From: Candidatus Woesearchaeota archaeon
GTDB taxonomy: Archaea; Nanobdellota; Nanobdellia; SCGC-AAA011-G17; JAGVZF01
DNA length: 46,723 nucleotides
Direction of reading: 5' to 3'
NCBI GenBank assembly: GCA_018302805.1
Contig: JAGVZD010000002.1
Location: 1 to 46,723, forward strand
Part shown: piece by piece, positions 32,016-40,202 of the stretch
How positions within the stretch are numbered: the first letter of the stretch is position 1
Layout of the letters: each line of letters opens with the position of its first letter
Notes under the pieces: model-generated
Databases searched by the model: none
What the model saw: the letters and a program-made list of their open reading frames with translations, nothing else
Told to the model about the DNA's origin: nothing
Program-made: the position numbers and the translations under genes

Positions 32016-33038
32016 ATGGGAATCATTAAAATAAAAGAGGTTAGTAAAAGTTTTAGGGATAAATCTCAAGAAATCCTAGATAGAAAAAATGATAAGGCTA
32101 AATTTAAATTTTTAAAATATATCACTTACAGAAAGTTAGTAAAGGCTCTTAATTGTGTAACTTTTTCTGTTAATAAAGGCGAAATTTTTGGTTTGCTTGG
32201 ACCTAATGGTGCTGGAAAAACAACATTGAGTAAAATGATAGTGGGACTGCTTAAACCTGATAAAGGGAGAGTATTAGTTTTTGATAAACAAGGTGATGAT
32301 ATTAATAAAGAAAGTAGGAGATTTAATGTTGTTTTTGCCAGAGCAAACCTATTTTATGAATTAAGCGGTAGAGAAAATCTAGAATTTTATTCTAAGTTAT
32401 ATGGAATTAAAAATTATAAAAAAAAGATTCAAAGGTGGATAGAAATTTTTGAGGTTGATAAGAAAGCAGAGAGCAAGACATATACTTATTCTACAGGAGA
32501 GGCAATGAGATTTAAAATAATTAAAGCACTTTTAAATCAGCCAGAACTATTGGTTTTAGATGAACCTACTATTGGGTTAGATGTCAATATGGCGATCAAA
32601 ATAAGAGAGTTATTAAAGCAATTAAATAAGAAATACAATGTTACAATTTTTCTAACTACACATTATATGGAAGAAGCAGATTATTTATGTGATAGAGTAG
32701 CAATTTTAAATAAAGGAAAAATTTTAAAGATAGGTACTGCAAAGGAAATAAAGGGATTATTGAGGAAGAATAAAATTGTAGAAGTTCAAATTAAAAATTT
32801 TAATAGCCTAGTTTTAAAGAAAATTAAAGATTCTGGATATGTCAAAGATTTAGAATTTATTGGAGTTGAAGAAAAAATCAGAGTAATCCTGAAACTGACT
32901 GCGAAGGTTGAAGATTTTATTACTTTCTTGCATAAAAATAATCTGAAGGTAAGTTCAATAAATGTGGAAGAACCAAGTTTAGCAGATGCATATCTCTATT
33001 TAACTGGTCAAGAGTTGGTGAGCGATGAGCTTCTTTAG
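32016..33038 (+). CDS. ABC transporter ATP-binding protein (ABC-2 class)
   Basis: This ATPase of about 340 residues has Walker A GPNGAGKTT (62-70), Walker B LLVLDEPTIGLD with the catalytic Glu, and the H-loop FLTTHYMEEAD. The signature, normally LSGGQ, reads YSTGEAMRF, a variant seen in drug/polysaccharide ABC-2 exporters with STG motifs but here extended by one acidic residue. A C-terminal domain (about 235-340) is of the DrrA/NodI kind. The ATG at 32016 is preferred over the TTG at 32007. It overlaps the permease gene by 14 bases. Confidence 0.9.
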   Translation: MGIIKIKEVSKSFRDKSQEILDRKNDKAKFKFLKYITYRKLVKALNCVTFSVNKGEIFGLLGPNGAGKTTLSKMIVGLLKPDKGRVLVFDKQGDDINKESRRFNVVFARANLFYELSGRENLEFYSKLYGIKNYKKKIQRWIEIFEVDKKAESKTYTYSTGEAMRFKIIKALLNQPELLVLDEPTIGLDVNMAIKIRELLKQLNKKYNVTIFLTTHYMEEADYLCDRVAILNKGKILKIGTAKEIKGLLRKNKIVEVQIKNFNSLVLKKIKDSGYVKDLEFIGVEEKIRVILKLTAKVEDFITFLHKNNLKVSSINVEEPSLADAYLYLTGQELVSDELL

Positions 33039-33828
33039 GGATTTATGGATACTAACGATATTAGACTTCAAGAGATATTATACTTGGTCAGAAAGAATTG
33101 TATTTGATGTACTATTAAGCATAATTGGTTTCTTGAGTTTTGTATTAGTTTGGCAGGCTGTCTTTAAAGGAGGTTTTGAAGGTATAGGACCTTTGACAAA
33201 AGATAATTTCATTGTATTTATATTGTCTGGAAGTATTGTTTGGGAATTTATTAGCGTAAATTTAACAGGCGATGGTATATGGGCTTTTATAAGGGAGAAA
33301 TATCAGGGAACATTGCCTTACCTATTAGTTAGTCCTGCAAATAAATTAGCTTTTGTGTATAGCAAAGTCATGATTAATTTGTTTAAAATATTAATCAATG
33401 TTATATTGTCTTTGTTTGTTGCTTTTGTTTTCTTTGATATTAATTTTAATGGAAGTATTTTGTTAGCTATCTTTTCATTACTTCTTATTTTTGTTACATT
33501 TTCTGGGATTGGAATTGTAATTGCAAGTTTAGGTGCGTGGAGAGAAGGCATTGCAAATGTCTCTTTTGTTCTTGGTTCTATATTATACTTAGTATCTGGG
33601 GTATATTATCCAATAGAAATTTTTCCGGAAACAATGCAAAAAATATTTTTTGTACTACCAACAACCCAGTCAATCAACTTACTAAGAGAAATAGTAATTA
33701 ATAATGCATCTTTTCTTAATGTGTTTCCAATTTTAAGTTACCTGTTAATCTGGGGAATTGCTTTAATAATTTTAGGTCTTATAATTTTTAAGAAATTAGA
33801 AAAGAAAATTAGTTTATTAGGTATTTAA
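33025..33828 (+). CDS. ABC-2 type permease
   Basis: This 267-residue integral membrane protein has about six hydrophobic helices and the ABC-2 landmark LVSGVYYPIEIFPETMQKI near residue 190, followed by LPTTQSINLLREIV. It pairs with the preceding ATPase to export a substrate such as a drug, lipid-linked sugar or polysaccharide. The 14-base overlap indicates translational coupling. Confidence 0.9.
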   Translation: MSFFRDLWILTILDFKRYYTWSERIVFDVLLSIIGFLSFVLVWQAVFKGGFEGIGPLTKDNFIVFILSGSIVWEFISVNLTGDGIWAFIREKYQGTLPYLLVSPANKLAFVYSKVMINLFKILINVILSLFVAFVFFDINFNGSILLAIFSLLLIFVTFSGIGIVIASLGAWREGIANVSFVLGSILYLVSGVYYPIEIFPETMQKIFFVLPTTQSINLLREIVINNASFLNVFPILSYLLIWGIALIILGLIIFKKLEKKISLLGI

Positions 33829-33841
33829 TTAATTCGATAGA

Positions 33842-33849
33842 CTTATAAA
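33842..33849 (+). promoter_or_regulatory. TATA box of tRNA-Glu
   Basis: CTTATAAA about 29 bases upstream of the tRNA-Glu 5' end. Confidence 0.45.
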
Positions 33850-33874
33850 TTTCTTTAAAATATTTTGAAACTAT

Positions 33875-33986
33875 GCTCCGTTAGTCTAGCCCGGTCAAGG
33901 ATTCGGCCCTCTCGAGCAAACTTTTCTTAAAAGTTTAATCAAAATGGAGAAAGGCCGAGACCCGAGTTCAAATCTCGGACGGAGCA
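33875..33986 (+). tRNA. tRNA-Glu (anticodon CTC), hairpin intron
   Basis: The acceptor GCTCCGT pairs with ACGGAGC, discriminator A. The anticodon stem CGGCC/GGCCG (33904-33908, 33953-33957) encloses 44 bases that reduce to the loop CTCTCGA once 37 nt are removed. The T-arm is CCGAG-TTCAAAT-CTCGG. Mature length is 75 nt. A hairpin and a T-rich run follow. Confidence 0.92.
33915..33951 (+). other. tRNA-Glu intron (37/38) with shared hairpin core
   Basis: This 37-nt intron contains the core AAACTTTT-CTT-AAAAGTTT followed by AATCAAA (33918-33943), also found twice in tRNA-Val. BHB: exon CTCT pairs with intron GGAG, bulges CG^A and AA^A. Confidence 0.85.
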
Positions 33987-33988
33987 TT

Positions 33989-34018
33989 TAATGCTTGAGA
34001 GCATTTAAATAATTTTTC
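33989..34018 (+). terminator. hairpin and T-rich run after tRNA-Glu
   Basis: AATGCT-TGAG-AGCATT forms a hairpin, extended by AT pairs with one bulge, and is followed by an AATTTTT run. It is a plausible 3' boundary of the tRNA transcript. Confidence 0.45.
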
Positions 34019-34056
34019 ACAATCTCTTTCCCGGAGGGGTGGTAGGAGGCAAATAA

Positions 34057-34518
34057 ATGAAAGGGATATTAAAAGGATCCTTAGCAGCAATTGTATTTGC
34101 TATCGGAGTTGAGGCAATTTCATGCAGTGAGGCAACAAGGCCTTTTGAACAAGGATTGGGCTGCACGCTGCAGGATACTACTTTGGTATCTGTAAATGAT
34201 CAAAGGTCACTTCGATTTGAAGCTGAAAGTAGCACCTATTATGTAAGGATTTTGCATGTAAGGCCAGAACCAGAGGATGTGCCCAACCCAAGTGCACATA
34301 TCGTTTCTATGTTGGTCAATAACTCAAGATACGTAAGTGGACTGTTGAGTAATGGTCAAGACATTGATAGGCTCTATTTAAGAGGAGAAACTACATCCAC
34401 CGAACCAACAGGTGGTGACGAAGCAATTCTAGACATTACGTACGCTAGGGGGCGCATTCCACCAAGTGAAGGTGCTGAAAGAGGAACTGTTGGTCTGAGA
34501 TTCATACGGTGTAGATAA
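34057..34518 (+). CDS. predicted lipoprotein of atypical composition, unknown function
   Basis: This 153-residue protein has an N-terminal hydrophobic segment and an ISCSE that could be a lipobox Cys near residue 23, so it is probably exported. The mature part has no motif I recognise. Its DNA is clearly GC-richer than the surroundings and uses codons such as CTG, AGG and GCC more often. It has two purine-rich ribosome sites (GGAGG and AGGAGG) just upstream, unlike most single genes here. It lies between tRNA-Glu and a UbiA relic, which suggests recent acquisition. Confidence 0.6.
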   Translation: MKGILKGSLAAIVFAIGVEAISCSEATRPFEQGLGCTLQDTTLVSVNDQRSLRFEAESSTYYVRILHVRPEPEDVPNPSAHIVSMLVNNSRYVSGLLSNGQDIDRLYLRGETTSTEPTGGDEAILDITYARGRIPPSEGAERGTVGLRFIRCR

Positions 34519-34521
34519 ACT

Positions 34522-34540
34522 TACTTTTCTTTTTTTATTT
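34522..34540 (+). terminator. T-rich terminator after the atypical lipoprotein
   Basis: A run of T with few interruptions follows the stop codon, typical of archaeal termination. Confidence 0.45.
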
Positions 34541-34651
34541 AATCAAAAGAGGTAATGCCCAAATTAAAGATAATGCTAAGATCGAATAACTTACATGCCT
34601 CATAAATTTGTTAGTGTACCGATTAGGATTTCTACAGAGTCTGAAGAAAGT
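34535..34651 (-). pseudogene. C-terminal relic of a second UbiA-like prenyltransferase
   Basis: A frame of 38 codons plus stop reads TFFRLCRNPNRYTNKFMRHV then SYSILALSLIWALPLLIK. Aligned by hand with the C-terminus of the intact UbiA gene at 36300-37181 (KNPNLYTNSYIRHVSY and on to VALPLL), 19 of 30 residues agree. Nothing upstream continues the homology; the promoter of the radical SAM gene occupies the cut edge. The radical SAM gene is thus flanked on both sides by same-strand UbiA 3' ends. Confidence 0.75.
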
Positions 34652-34658
34652 GCATATA

Positions 34659-34666
34659 TTTATAAA
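34659..34666 (+). promoter_or_regulatory. TATA box of the radical SAM gene
   Basis: TTTATAAA centred 25 bases before the ATG at 34688. Confidence 0.6.
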
Positions 34667-34687
34667 AGTGGAGAAATTTAATTTTAA

Positions 34688-36277
34688 ATGCCAAATGCTT
34701 TATTAGTTTATCCAAAGAATCCTGTTACATTTTGGAGTTTTGATGAAGCTTTAAAGATTGCTGGGAAAAAATGTTCTTTTCAACCTGCAGGATTACTTAC
34801 AGTTGCAGGAATGTTACCAGAAAGATATGCGCCTAGAGTCATAGATGAAAATGTTGAACCTTTAAGAGATACAGATTTAGAATGGGCAGATGTTGTTTTA
34901 ACTTCATCTATGATAATACATTTGGATTCACTTGAAGAAATTATTAAACGAGCTAAAGAACATAGAAAACCTGTATTGTCGGGAGGTCCATTAGCAACAC
35001 AATATTTTAATGATATTAAAGGTGATGCAACTTTCTTCTTAGGCGAAGCTGAAGCAGGATTTGTTGACACATTAGATGAAATTGTAAGGCAAAGATTTAT
35101 ACCTGGAAAGCGAGTAGTTGATAAGCGAAAAAAGTTTGAATCCTTAAATAATACTCCTTTACAAAGATTTGATTTAATCAAGGATAATCTGCAAAAATAT
35201 GCTTCGATGGCTATACAAATTACCAGAGGTTGCCCGGAATCCTGCACTTTTTGTAACATACCCTCATTGTATGGAAAGAAAACAAGATTAAAATCTGCAA
35301 GCGATGTAATTCAAGAACTGCAATTACTCTATGATCTTAAATGGAGAGGATCGGTAATGATTGTAGATGATAATATTGTTGGTAATCAGACAGCAATTAT
35401 CCCGATTCTGAAAGAAACTGCTCATTGGCAAGAGAGGCATAACTATCCTTTTAGCCTCCATACTCAAGGAAGTTTAAGAATGTATGAAGATCCTAAGTTA
35501 ATGGACGCTATGTACCAAGCTGGATTTAATCTGGTTTTTTGGGGGTTAGAATCTCCAGCTGCTGAAAGTTTAAAGGCTATGGGTGCTCAAAAAAATCTGC
35601 AAGCAACTAATGAACGTGGAAGGAGATCAATGCTTGAAAAAGTTCGTGAAATTCAAAAATATTATTTTAGGGGTCAAGCTGGTTTCATTATTGGTTTTGA
35701 TGCAGACCCCCCTGATATTGCTAAGAGGATGAAGGCATTTATTGATGAATCAAGGATTAGTGTTGCAATGGTTGGTCCCTTAGGAGTCTTGCCAGATACT
35801 CCGGATTGGATAAGATACTCTAGAGATAATAGACTTGTAGAAAGTGTGAGGTATAATGGAGATTCTGGATTGTTTGCCAAAGAATTAAGTTATATTCCAA
35901 GATACCAAGATGGAAGTGAAATGGATCCAGAAATTGTTTTAGGAAGGCATCGTGAAGTTGTACAACATATAAACAGTCCTGAGAATTATTTTGCAAGGAC
36001 ATTAGATTATATTAATCATAGAGAAAGAAAACCAATTAGGCAAACTAGGATTGATTTTGCTAATTTTAAAGCTGCATTTAGATCTTTTTATTATCAAGGA
36101 ATTAAGAGTGATTACAAAAAAACTTACTGGGATTATTTATGGAAAGTTGCATCTCATGATTTAAGAGATATTCCAGATGCGATTACTTATGCTGTAGAAG
36201 GCCATCATTTAATTACGCTAACTAAAAAAGGGTTGGAAGAATTTAAGGGTAAAATTGGATTAGAGAAGAGTGTTTAA
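34688..36277 (+). CDS. B12-binding-domain radical SAM protein (DUF4070 type)
   Basis: This is a 529-residue protein. Residues 1-140 form a cobalamin-binding-like Rossmann domain (SGGPLATQYF near 98-107), without the DxHxxG motif in clear form. The radical SAM core has the CxxxCxxC cluster motif GCPESCTFCN (C182, C186, C189) that binds the 4Fe-4S, and a GSVMIVDDNIVGNQ segment. The C-terminal part resembles the DUF4070 region of related enzymes, which include methylases and ring-forming enzymes acting on lipids. With UbiA next door a lipid or isoprenoid substrate is possible, but that is inference. Confidence 0.85.
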   Translation: MPNALLVYPKNPVTFWSFDEALKIAGKKCSFQPAGLLTVAGMLPERYAPRVIDENVEPLRDTDLEWADVVLTSSMIIHLDSLEEIIKRAKEHRKPVLSGGPLATQYFNDIKGDATFFLGEAEAGFVDTLDEIVRQRFIPGKRVVDKRKKFESLNNTPLQRFDLIKDNLQKYASMAIQITRGCPESCTFCNIPSLYGKKTRLKSASDVIQELQLLYDLKWRGSVMIVDDNIVGNQTAIIPILKETAHWQERHNYPFSLHTQGSLRMYEDPKLMDAMYQAGFNLVFWGLESPAAESLKAMGAQKNLQATNERGRRSMLEKVREIQKYYFRGQAGFIIGFDADPPDIAKRMKAFIDESRISVAMVGPLGVLPDTPDWIRYSRDNRLVESVRYNGDSGLFAKELSYIPRYQDGSEMDPEIVLGRHREVVQHINSPENYFARTLDYINHRERKPIRQTRIDFANFKAAFRSFYYQGIKSDYKKTYWDYLWKVASHDLRDIPDAITYAVEGHHLITLTKKGLEEFKGKIGLEKSV

Positions 36278-36299
36278 GACTATATATTTTAATATAGCT

Positions 36300-37181
36300 T
36301 TATAATAATGGTAAGGCAACTAGTAAGGATATAATTAGTAATACATAACTTACATGTCTAATATAACTGTTTGTATATAAATTTGGGTTTTTTATTACTT
36401 TTAAATAAAAGGGGGCAATTAGTAAAACTATAGGGGTTAAATAAATTAAATTATATGGTAGTGAACCGATGTTCTCAATATTAAAGAATTTATCATTAAA
36501 TAACATTAAGAAAAATGAAGCTATCGCTATAAACATTAAAGCGAAGGCAGAAATTTTAATTCTATCTTTATTATAAGTTGTTACTGAACTTTTATACTTT
36601 AATTTTTTTTCTAAATCATAATGATGAAGTCTATAAAATAAAAATCCAGATGTTTTTGTCAATGTTACAAAAATTAAGCCTAAAATGGGGATGTTAAAAG
36701 ATGTTGTAAATAAAAACCATCCCGCTAAAAATCTCAGAATTTGGCCCAGCATACCGCAAGAGATAAAGTCCCAATTAGCAGATTCTTTAAATCTAAATGG
36801 TTTCAAAGTATAAGTTAATTGGTTGAATAAGGTAAATATTATTATTAAAAGAAAATAAAAACTAATGAGTGAAGATAAAATAATAGACAAAGAAATTAAA
36901 ATTGAGGCAGATATTGTGGCAGTTTTTTTACTTAATTGGCCTGATATTATAGGCCTTTCTTTCTTTTCTTTATGAAATTTGTCCACATAAATATCACTTA
37001 AGTCATTTAATATATAAAGACCAGACCACATTAATACCCCTAAGACTAAAAAACCAAAAAAGAACTCTTTTATAGGAGGTAATTTATTTAATGCTAAATA
37101 AGATGCCAGTAGCATCACCCATAAAGTTTTTAGCCATAATAGAGGCCTACATGATTTAATAATATTTAATAGAGTTTTCAA
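36300..37181 (-). CDS. UbiA-family prenyltransferase
   Basis: This 293-residue, about eight-helix protein has the first Asp-rich motif NDLSDIYVD (N59, D60, D63, D67) followed by KERPIISGQLS, the standard UbiA signature. The second motif is weaker (HHYDLEKKLKYKSSV). Members transfer prenyl groups to aromatic or lipid acceptors, including archaeal DGGGP synthase. The weak second motif and long distance from ribosomal genes leave the substrate open. The gene is convergent with the radical SAM gene. Confidence 0.88.
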   Translation of the reverse strand: MKTLLNIIKSCRPLLWLKTLWVMLLASYLALNKLPPIKEFFFGFLVLGVLMWSGLYILNDLSDIYVDKFHKEKKERPIISGQLSKKTATISASILISLSIILSSLISFYFLLIIIFTLFNQLTYTLKPFRFKESANWDFISCGMLGQILRFLAGWFLFTTSFNIPILGLIFVTLTKTSGFLFYRLHHYDLEKKLKYKSSVTTYNKDRIKISAFALMFIAIASFFLMLFNDKFFNIENIGSLPYNLIYLTPIVLLIAPFYLKVIKNPNLYTNSYIRHVSYVLLIISLLVALPLL

Positions 37182-37206
37182 ATCACTATTTCATAATTTT
37201 ATGATG

Positions 37207-37214
37207 TTATAAAG
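37207..37214 (-). promoter_or_regulatory. TATA box of UbiA
   Basis: CTTTATAA on the minus strand, centred about 29 bases before the start codon at 37181. Confidence 0.5.
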
Positions 37215-37222
37215 TTTATGAT

Positions 37223-38419
37223 TTAATTACGTCTGTGTAAATTATTATGTCTTCTTGGTTTATTGAATCCGGATCTATAATCAAAATCTCTTCTTCCAAC
37301 ATCAAAGTAAACTCTTTTAAATTCTTCTCTAGGAAGCTTTAAAATTTTAATGGGATACTTTTGCAGGACAGCGGAAAAGAAAGAATGGTCATTAGAGGAA
37401 AGTAATGTTATTGCTTTTCCTGATTTGCCTGCGCGGGCAGTTCTACCAATTTGATGCACATATTCTTCTGGATTTTTTGGAACACTATAATTAAAGATAT
37501 GTGTAACATTTTTTATATCTAGACCCCGAGCAGCTATAGCAGTTGCTACAAGAACATGAGGTTTTCCCTTGTGAAAGCCATTTATAACATTTAATCTTTT
37601 GTTTTGTGACATACCTCCATGGATAACTTGCGCATCTATGTCATTCTTAATTAAATTCCTTGCAGTAAGATCTGCGTTTCGTCTAGTCGAACAAAAGACT
37701 ATGGCTAATTTAGGATTTTCTTTTTTGATTAAGTGCACTAGCATTGAGAATTTCTCTTTTATGTCAACATCATAATAAAATTGATTAAGGTAACTTTCTT
37801 CCACATGTGGTTGAGATCTAATAACTACTGGTGATTTCATGTAGTGATTTTTCAGTTTAGCAATATCATCAGATATAGTGGCCCCAAATAATAATGTCTG
37901 TCTATTTTTTGGAGTCGCCTTCAATATAATTTCTATGTCTTCGATAAATCCCATAGTAGACATTTTATCCGCTTCATCTAAAACAATGACTTTAATTTTT
38001 GATAGGTCTAAAGATCTTCTCGATAAATGATCTACTAATCTTCCAGGAGTGCCAACTACAATATCTGCTTTCCTAATGTGAAATTCTTGAGGTTGCAATG
38101 AAACCCCACCATAAACTACTGTTGTGTATAACTTAAAATATTTTGTAAGTTTTCTGATTTCCCTAGCTACCTGTTCAGCAAGTTCCCTTACAGGAACAAC
38201 AATTAGAATTTGCACTCCTTGCCCAGTTTTTATATTATCAAGAATAGATGAGCCAAATGCTATGGTTTTTCCCGAACCTGTTTTAGACATGGCAATTATA
38301 TCATGACCTGATTTTATTTGAGGTATAACCTTTATTTGGATATCTGTAGGTTCAATTATGTCTTCTTCAGATAATGCTTTAACTATTTCTTGTTTTATCC
38401 CTAATTCAGTAAAATCCAT
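37223..38419 (-). CDS. DEAD-box RNA helicase
   Basis: This 398-residue helicase has all core motifs: a Q-motif (EPTDIQIKVIPQI), motif I (MSKTGSGKT), Ia (VPVRELAEQVAREI), Ib (TPGRLVDHL), II (VLDEADKM), III reading GAT instead of SAT, IV (AIVFCSTRR), V (ATAIAARGLDI) and VI (HQIGRTARAGKSG). The C-terminus is basic (RRHNNLHRRN). It would unwind structured RNA, for example in ribosome assembly or cold adaptation. Confidence 0.95.
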   Translation of the reverse strand: MDFTELGIKQEIVKALSEEDIIEPTDIQIKVIPQIKSGHDIIAMSKTGSGKTIAFGSSILDNIKTGQGVQILIVVPVRELAEQVAREIRKLTKYFKLYTTVVYGGVSLQPQEFHIRKADIVVGTPGRLVDHLSRRSLDLSKIKVIVLDEADKMSTMGFIEDIEIILKATPKNRQTLLFGATISDDIAKLKNHYMKSPVVIRSQPHVEESYLNQFYYDVDIKEKFSMLVHLIKKENPKLAIVFCSTRRNADLTARNLIKNDIDAQVIHGGMSQNKRLNVINGFHKGKPHVLVATAIAARGLDIKNVTHIFNYSVPKNPEEYVHQIGRTARAGKSGKAITLLSSNDHSFFSAVLQKYPIKILKLPREEFKRVYFDVGRRDFDYRSGFNKPRRHNNLHRRN

Positions 38420-38548
38420 TTTTAATATAGAAAACCTTATAATTTCTAAAAGCTAAATATTCCATTAATCAGTGAGGTTTTAATCGAGTTTATAAACATA
38501 ACTATTTTAGACTTTTTAGATGAATTTGTTATACTTGACTTCATAAAA

Positions 38549-38556
38549 TTTAAATA
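38549..38556 (+). promoter_or_regulatory. TATA box of the Lon-like protease and endonuclease V pair
   Basis: TTTAAATA centred 27 bases before the ATG at 38580. Confidence 0.55.
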
Positions 38557-38579
38557 TTAGTTTTGTATTTATCTAGATT

Positions 38580-39386
38580 ATGGTTAAAAAAATTAAAAAA
38601 TCAGGATTATTTGGTAAAGTTGTATTAGTATTAAGTATTCTACTTATGGTCTATTTAATAACAATAAATGCCTATTTATTTGACTTAAATAAAGATTTAA
38701 AGCAAGAATTAGCAAATTCAAAAGCTAATCTGGAGATTAAGAAAGAAAGTTTCAAATTTAGTGCTGAGAATGAGCAGGGGACTTTAGTAAGCATTTTATT
38801 ACCGGCAGTTAATAGGGATGGTAAAGGAGTCAGTACAGTATTGAAAATTCGTGCAGAAAAGGGGACTGGCAAAACCCTTGCAGATATAGACAATTTATTA
38901 TTCTGGGTAGATACACAAAATAGTATAAGGATGGCAAAAGAAGTTGCGTCTGATATAACCAATACGGATTTAAGCAATGTAGACTTAACATATAGTGTTG
39001 ATGCTGGTGATGCCCAAGTTATATCAGGACCTAGTGCGGGAGCTGCTTTGGCAATTGCAACTATTGCAGGAATTGAGGGCAAATCCCTTAATAAAAAAGT
39101 TATGATTACTGGTAGTATCAATCATGACGGAACTATTGGTCCTGTTGGGGAAATAGCTCAGAAAGCAAAGGCTGCCAAAGAAGCAGGTGCAGAAGTATTC
39201 CTTGTACCTTTACTACAAGGCCAAGAGGTTGTTTATGAAAGACAGGAACATTGTCAGAAATTCGGTAGAAGTCAATTCTGTACAATTGAGCAAATTCCAA
39301 AAAAGGTTAATGTTGAAGATGAAGCAGGCATTAAAATAGTTGAAGTGAGAACTATAAAGGAAGCTTTAGAATACTTCTATAATTAA
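38580..39386 (+). CDS. membrane-anchored Lon-type (S16) protease without ATPase
   Basis: This 268-residue protein has a single N-terminal transmembrane helix (about 11-32), a short coiled coil, and a Lon proteolytic domain with the Ser-Lys dyad: Ser152 in ISGPSAGAAL and Lys195 in GEIAQKAKAAK. There is no AAA+ domain, unlike LonB. A Cys-containing insert (EHCQKFGRSQFCTIEQ) near 226-241 could form a disulfide outside the membrane. It is followed 1 base later by endonuclease V. Confidence 0.9.
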   Translation: MVKKIKKSGLFGKVVLVLSILLMVYLITINAYLFDLNKDLKQELANSKANLEIKKESFKFSAENEQGTLVSILLPAVNRDGKGVSTVLKIRAEKGTGKTLADIDNLLFWVDTQNSIRMAKEVASDITNTDLSNVDLTYSVDAGDAQVISGPSAGAALAIATIAGIEGKSLNKKVMITGSINHDGTIGPVGEIAQKAKAAKEAGAEVFLVPLLQGQEVVYERQEHCQKFGRSQFCTIEQIPKKVNVEDEAGIKIVEVRTIKEALEYFYN

Positions 39387-39387
39387 A

Positions 39388-40020
39388 ATGGATTTAGAAA
39401 AACTCAAAAAAGAACAAATTGAGTTATCCAGTAAAGTTTCAATTATTGGTACTCATAAAGAAATTAAAACTATTGGTGGTTGTGACCAATTAGTTATTGG
39501 AGATGAGATATATTCTTGTGTTGTTTTGTGTGATGCTGATAATTTTTCTGTTCTAGAAAAAACTTTTGCTATCAGAAAAGTTGATTTTCCTTATGTTCCT
39601 GGGTTTCTAGCATACAGAGAAGCACCGGTCATTATTGATGCTTTCTCAAAATTAAAAAATAAGCCTGATTTAATGATGATAGATGGAAATGGGATCTTAC
39701 ATCCGAGAAGATTTGGTATTGCATCACATCTTGGGGTTACATTAAATATAGCTACAATTGGAGTTGCTAAAAAATTATTGATAGGCAGAGTTGAGAAAGA
39801 CAAGGTATTTGTTGGGGAAGAGTTAAGAGCTATGAGATTAGAAACAAAAAAAGGAGCAAATCCAATATACATTAGCCCAGGACACATGGTAAGTGTTCTT
39901 AGAAGTTATGAAATTGCAAAAAATTCCATAAAGCCACCACATAAACTGCCAGAACCACTTCATTTAGCACATAAGTATGTTAGTAGAATCAAGGAAAAAG
40001 TAAGCCCGGTAGAAGAATAA
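39388..40020 (+). CDS. nfi: endonuclease V
   Basis: This 210-residue enzyme nicks DNA near deaminated bases such as hypoxanthine. Catalytic residues in expected positions are D33 (GGCDQLV), E78 (YVPGFLAYRE), D99 (MMIDGNG) and H114 (ASHLG), with the HPRRFGIASHLG motif. The length is typical of archaeal members. It is coupled to the Lon-like gene and ends 41 bases before tRNA-Val. Confidence 0.95.
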   Translation: MDLEKLKKEQIELSSKVSIIGTHKEIKTIGGCDQLVIGDEIYSCVVLCDADNFSVLEKTFAIRKVDFPYVPGFLAYREAPVIIDAFSKLKNKPDLMMIDGNGILHPRRFGIASHLGVTLNIATIGVAKKLLIGRVEKDKVFVGEELRAMRLETKKGANPIYISPGHMVSVLRSYEIAKNSIKPPHKLPEPLHLAHKYVSRIKEKVSPVEE

Positions 40021-40084
40021 GCTGAAAGATTTATTAAGTTAATCTTTTACAATGTTTTTATGGGCTTGTGGTCTAGTGGCTATG

Positions 40085-40127
40085 TCAGAAACTTTTGAGA
40101 AAAGTTTAATCAAAATTTAAGTAGCAA
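40085..40127 (+). other. tRNA-Val intron 1 (23/24, D-arm) with shared hairpin core
   Basis: A 43-nt intron holding AAACTTTT-GAG-AAAAGTTT then AATCAAA at 40089-40114. BHB: exon GCTA pairs with intron TAGC, bulges TG^T and AA^A, outer helix GTG/CAC. Confidence 0.88.
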
Positions 40128-40163
40128 ACACAACTCTCACTCAGTTGAGGTCCCAGGTTCGAA

Positions 40164-40202
40164 AGAAACTTTTGAGAAAAGTTTAATCAAAGTGCACGAA
40201 AG
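40164..40202 (+). other. tRNA-Val intron 2 (59/60, T-loop) with shared hairpin core
   Basis: A 39-nt intron holding the identical 26-nt core at 40166-40191. BHB: exon TTCG pairs with intron CGAA, bulges AA^A and AG^T, outer helix CCAGG/CCTGG. Confidence 0.88.

Noticed and set aside
34538-34548. TTTAATCAAAA, matching the end of the intron core
   Set aside because: It is the coding sequence of the UbiA relic C-terminus read in reverse (LIK stop) and has no hairpin.
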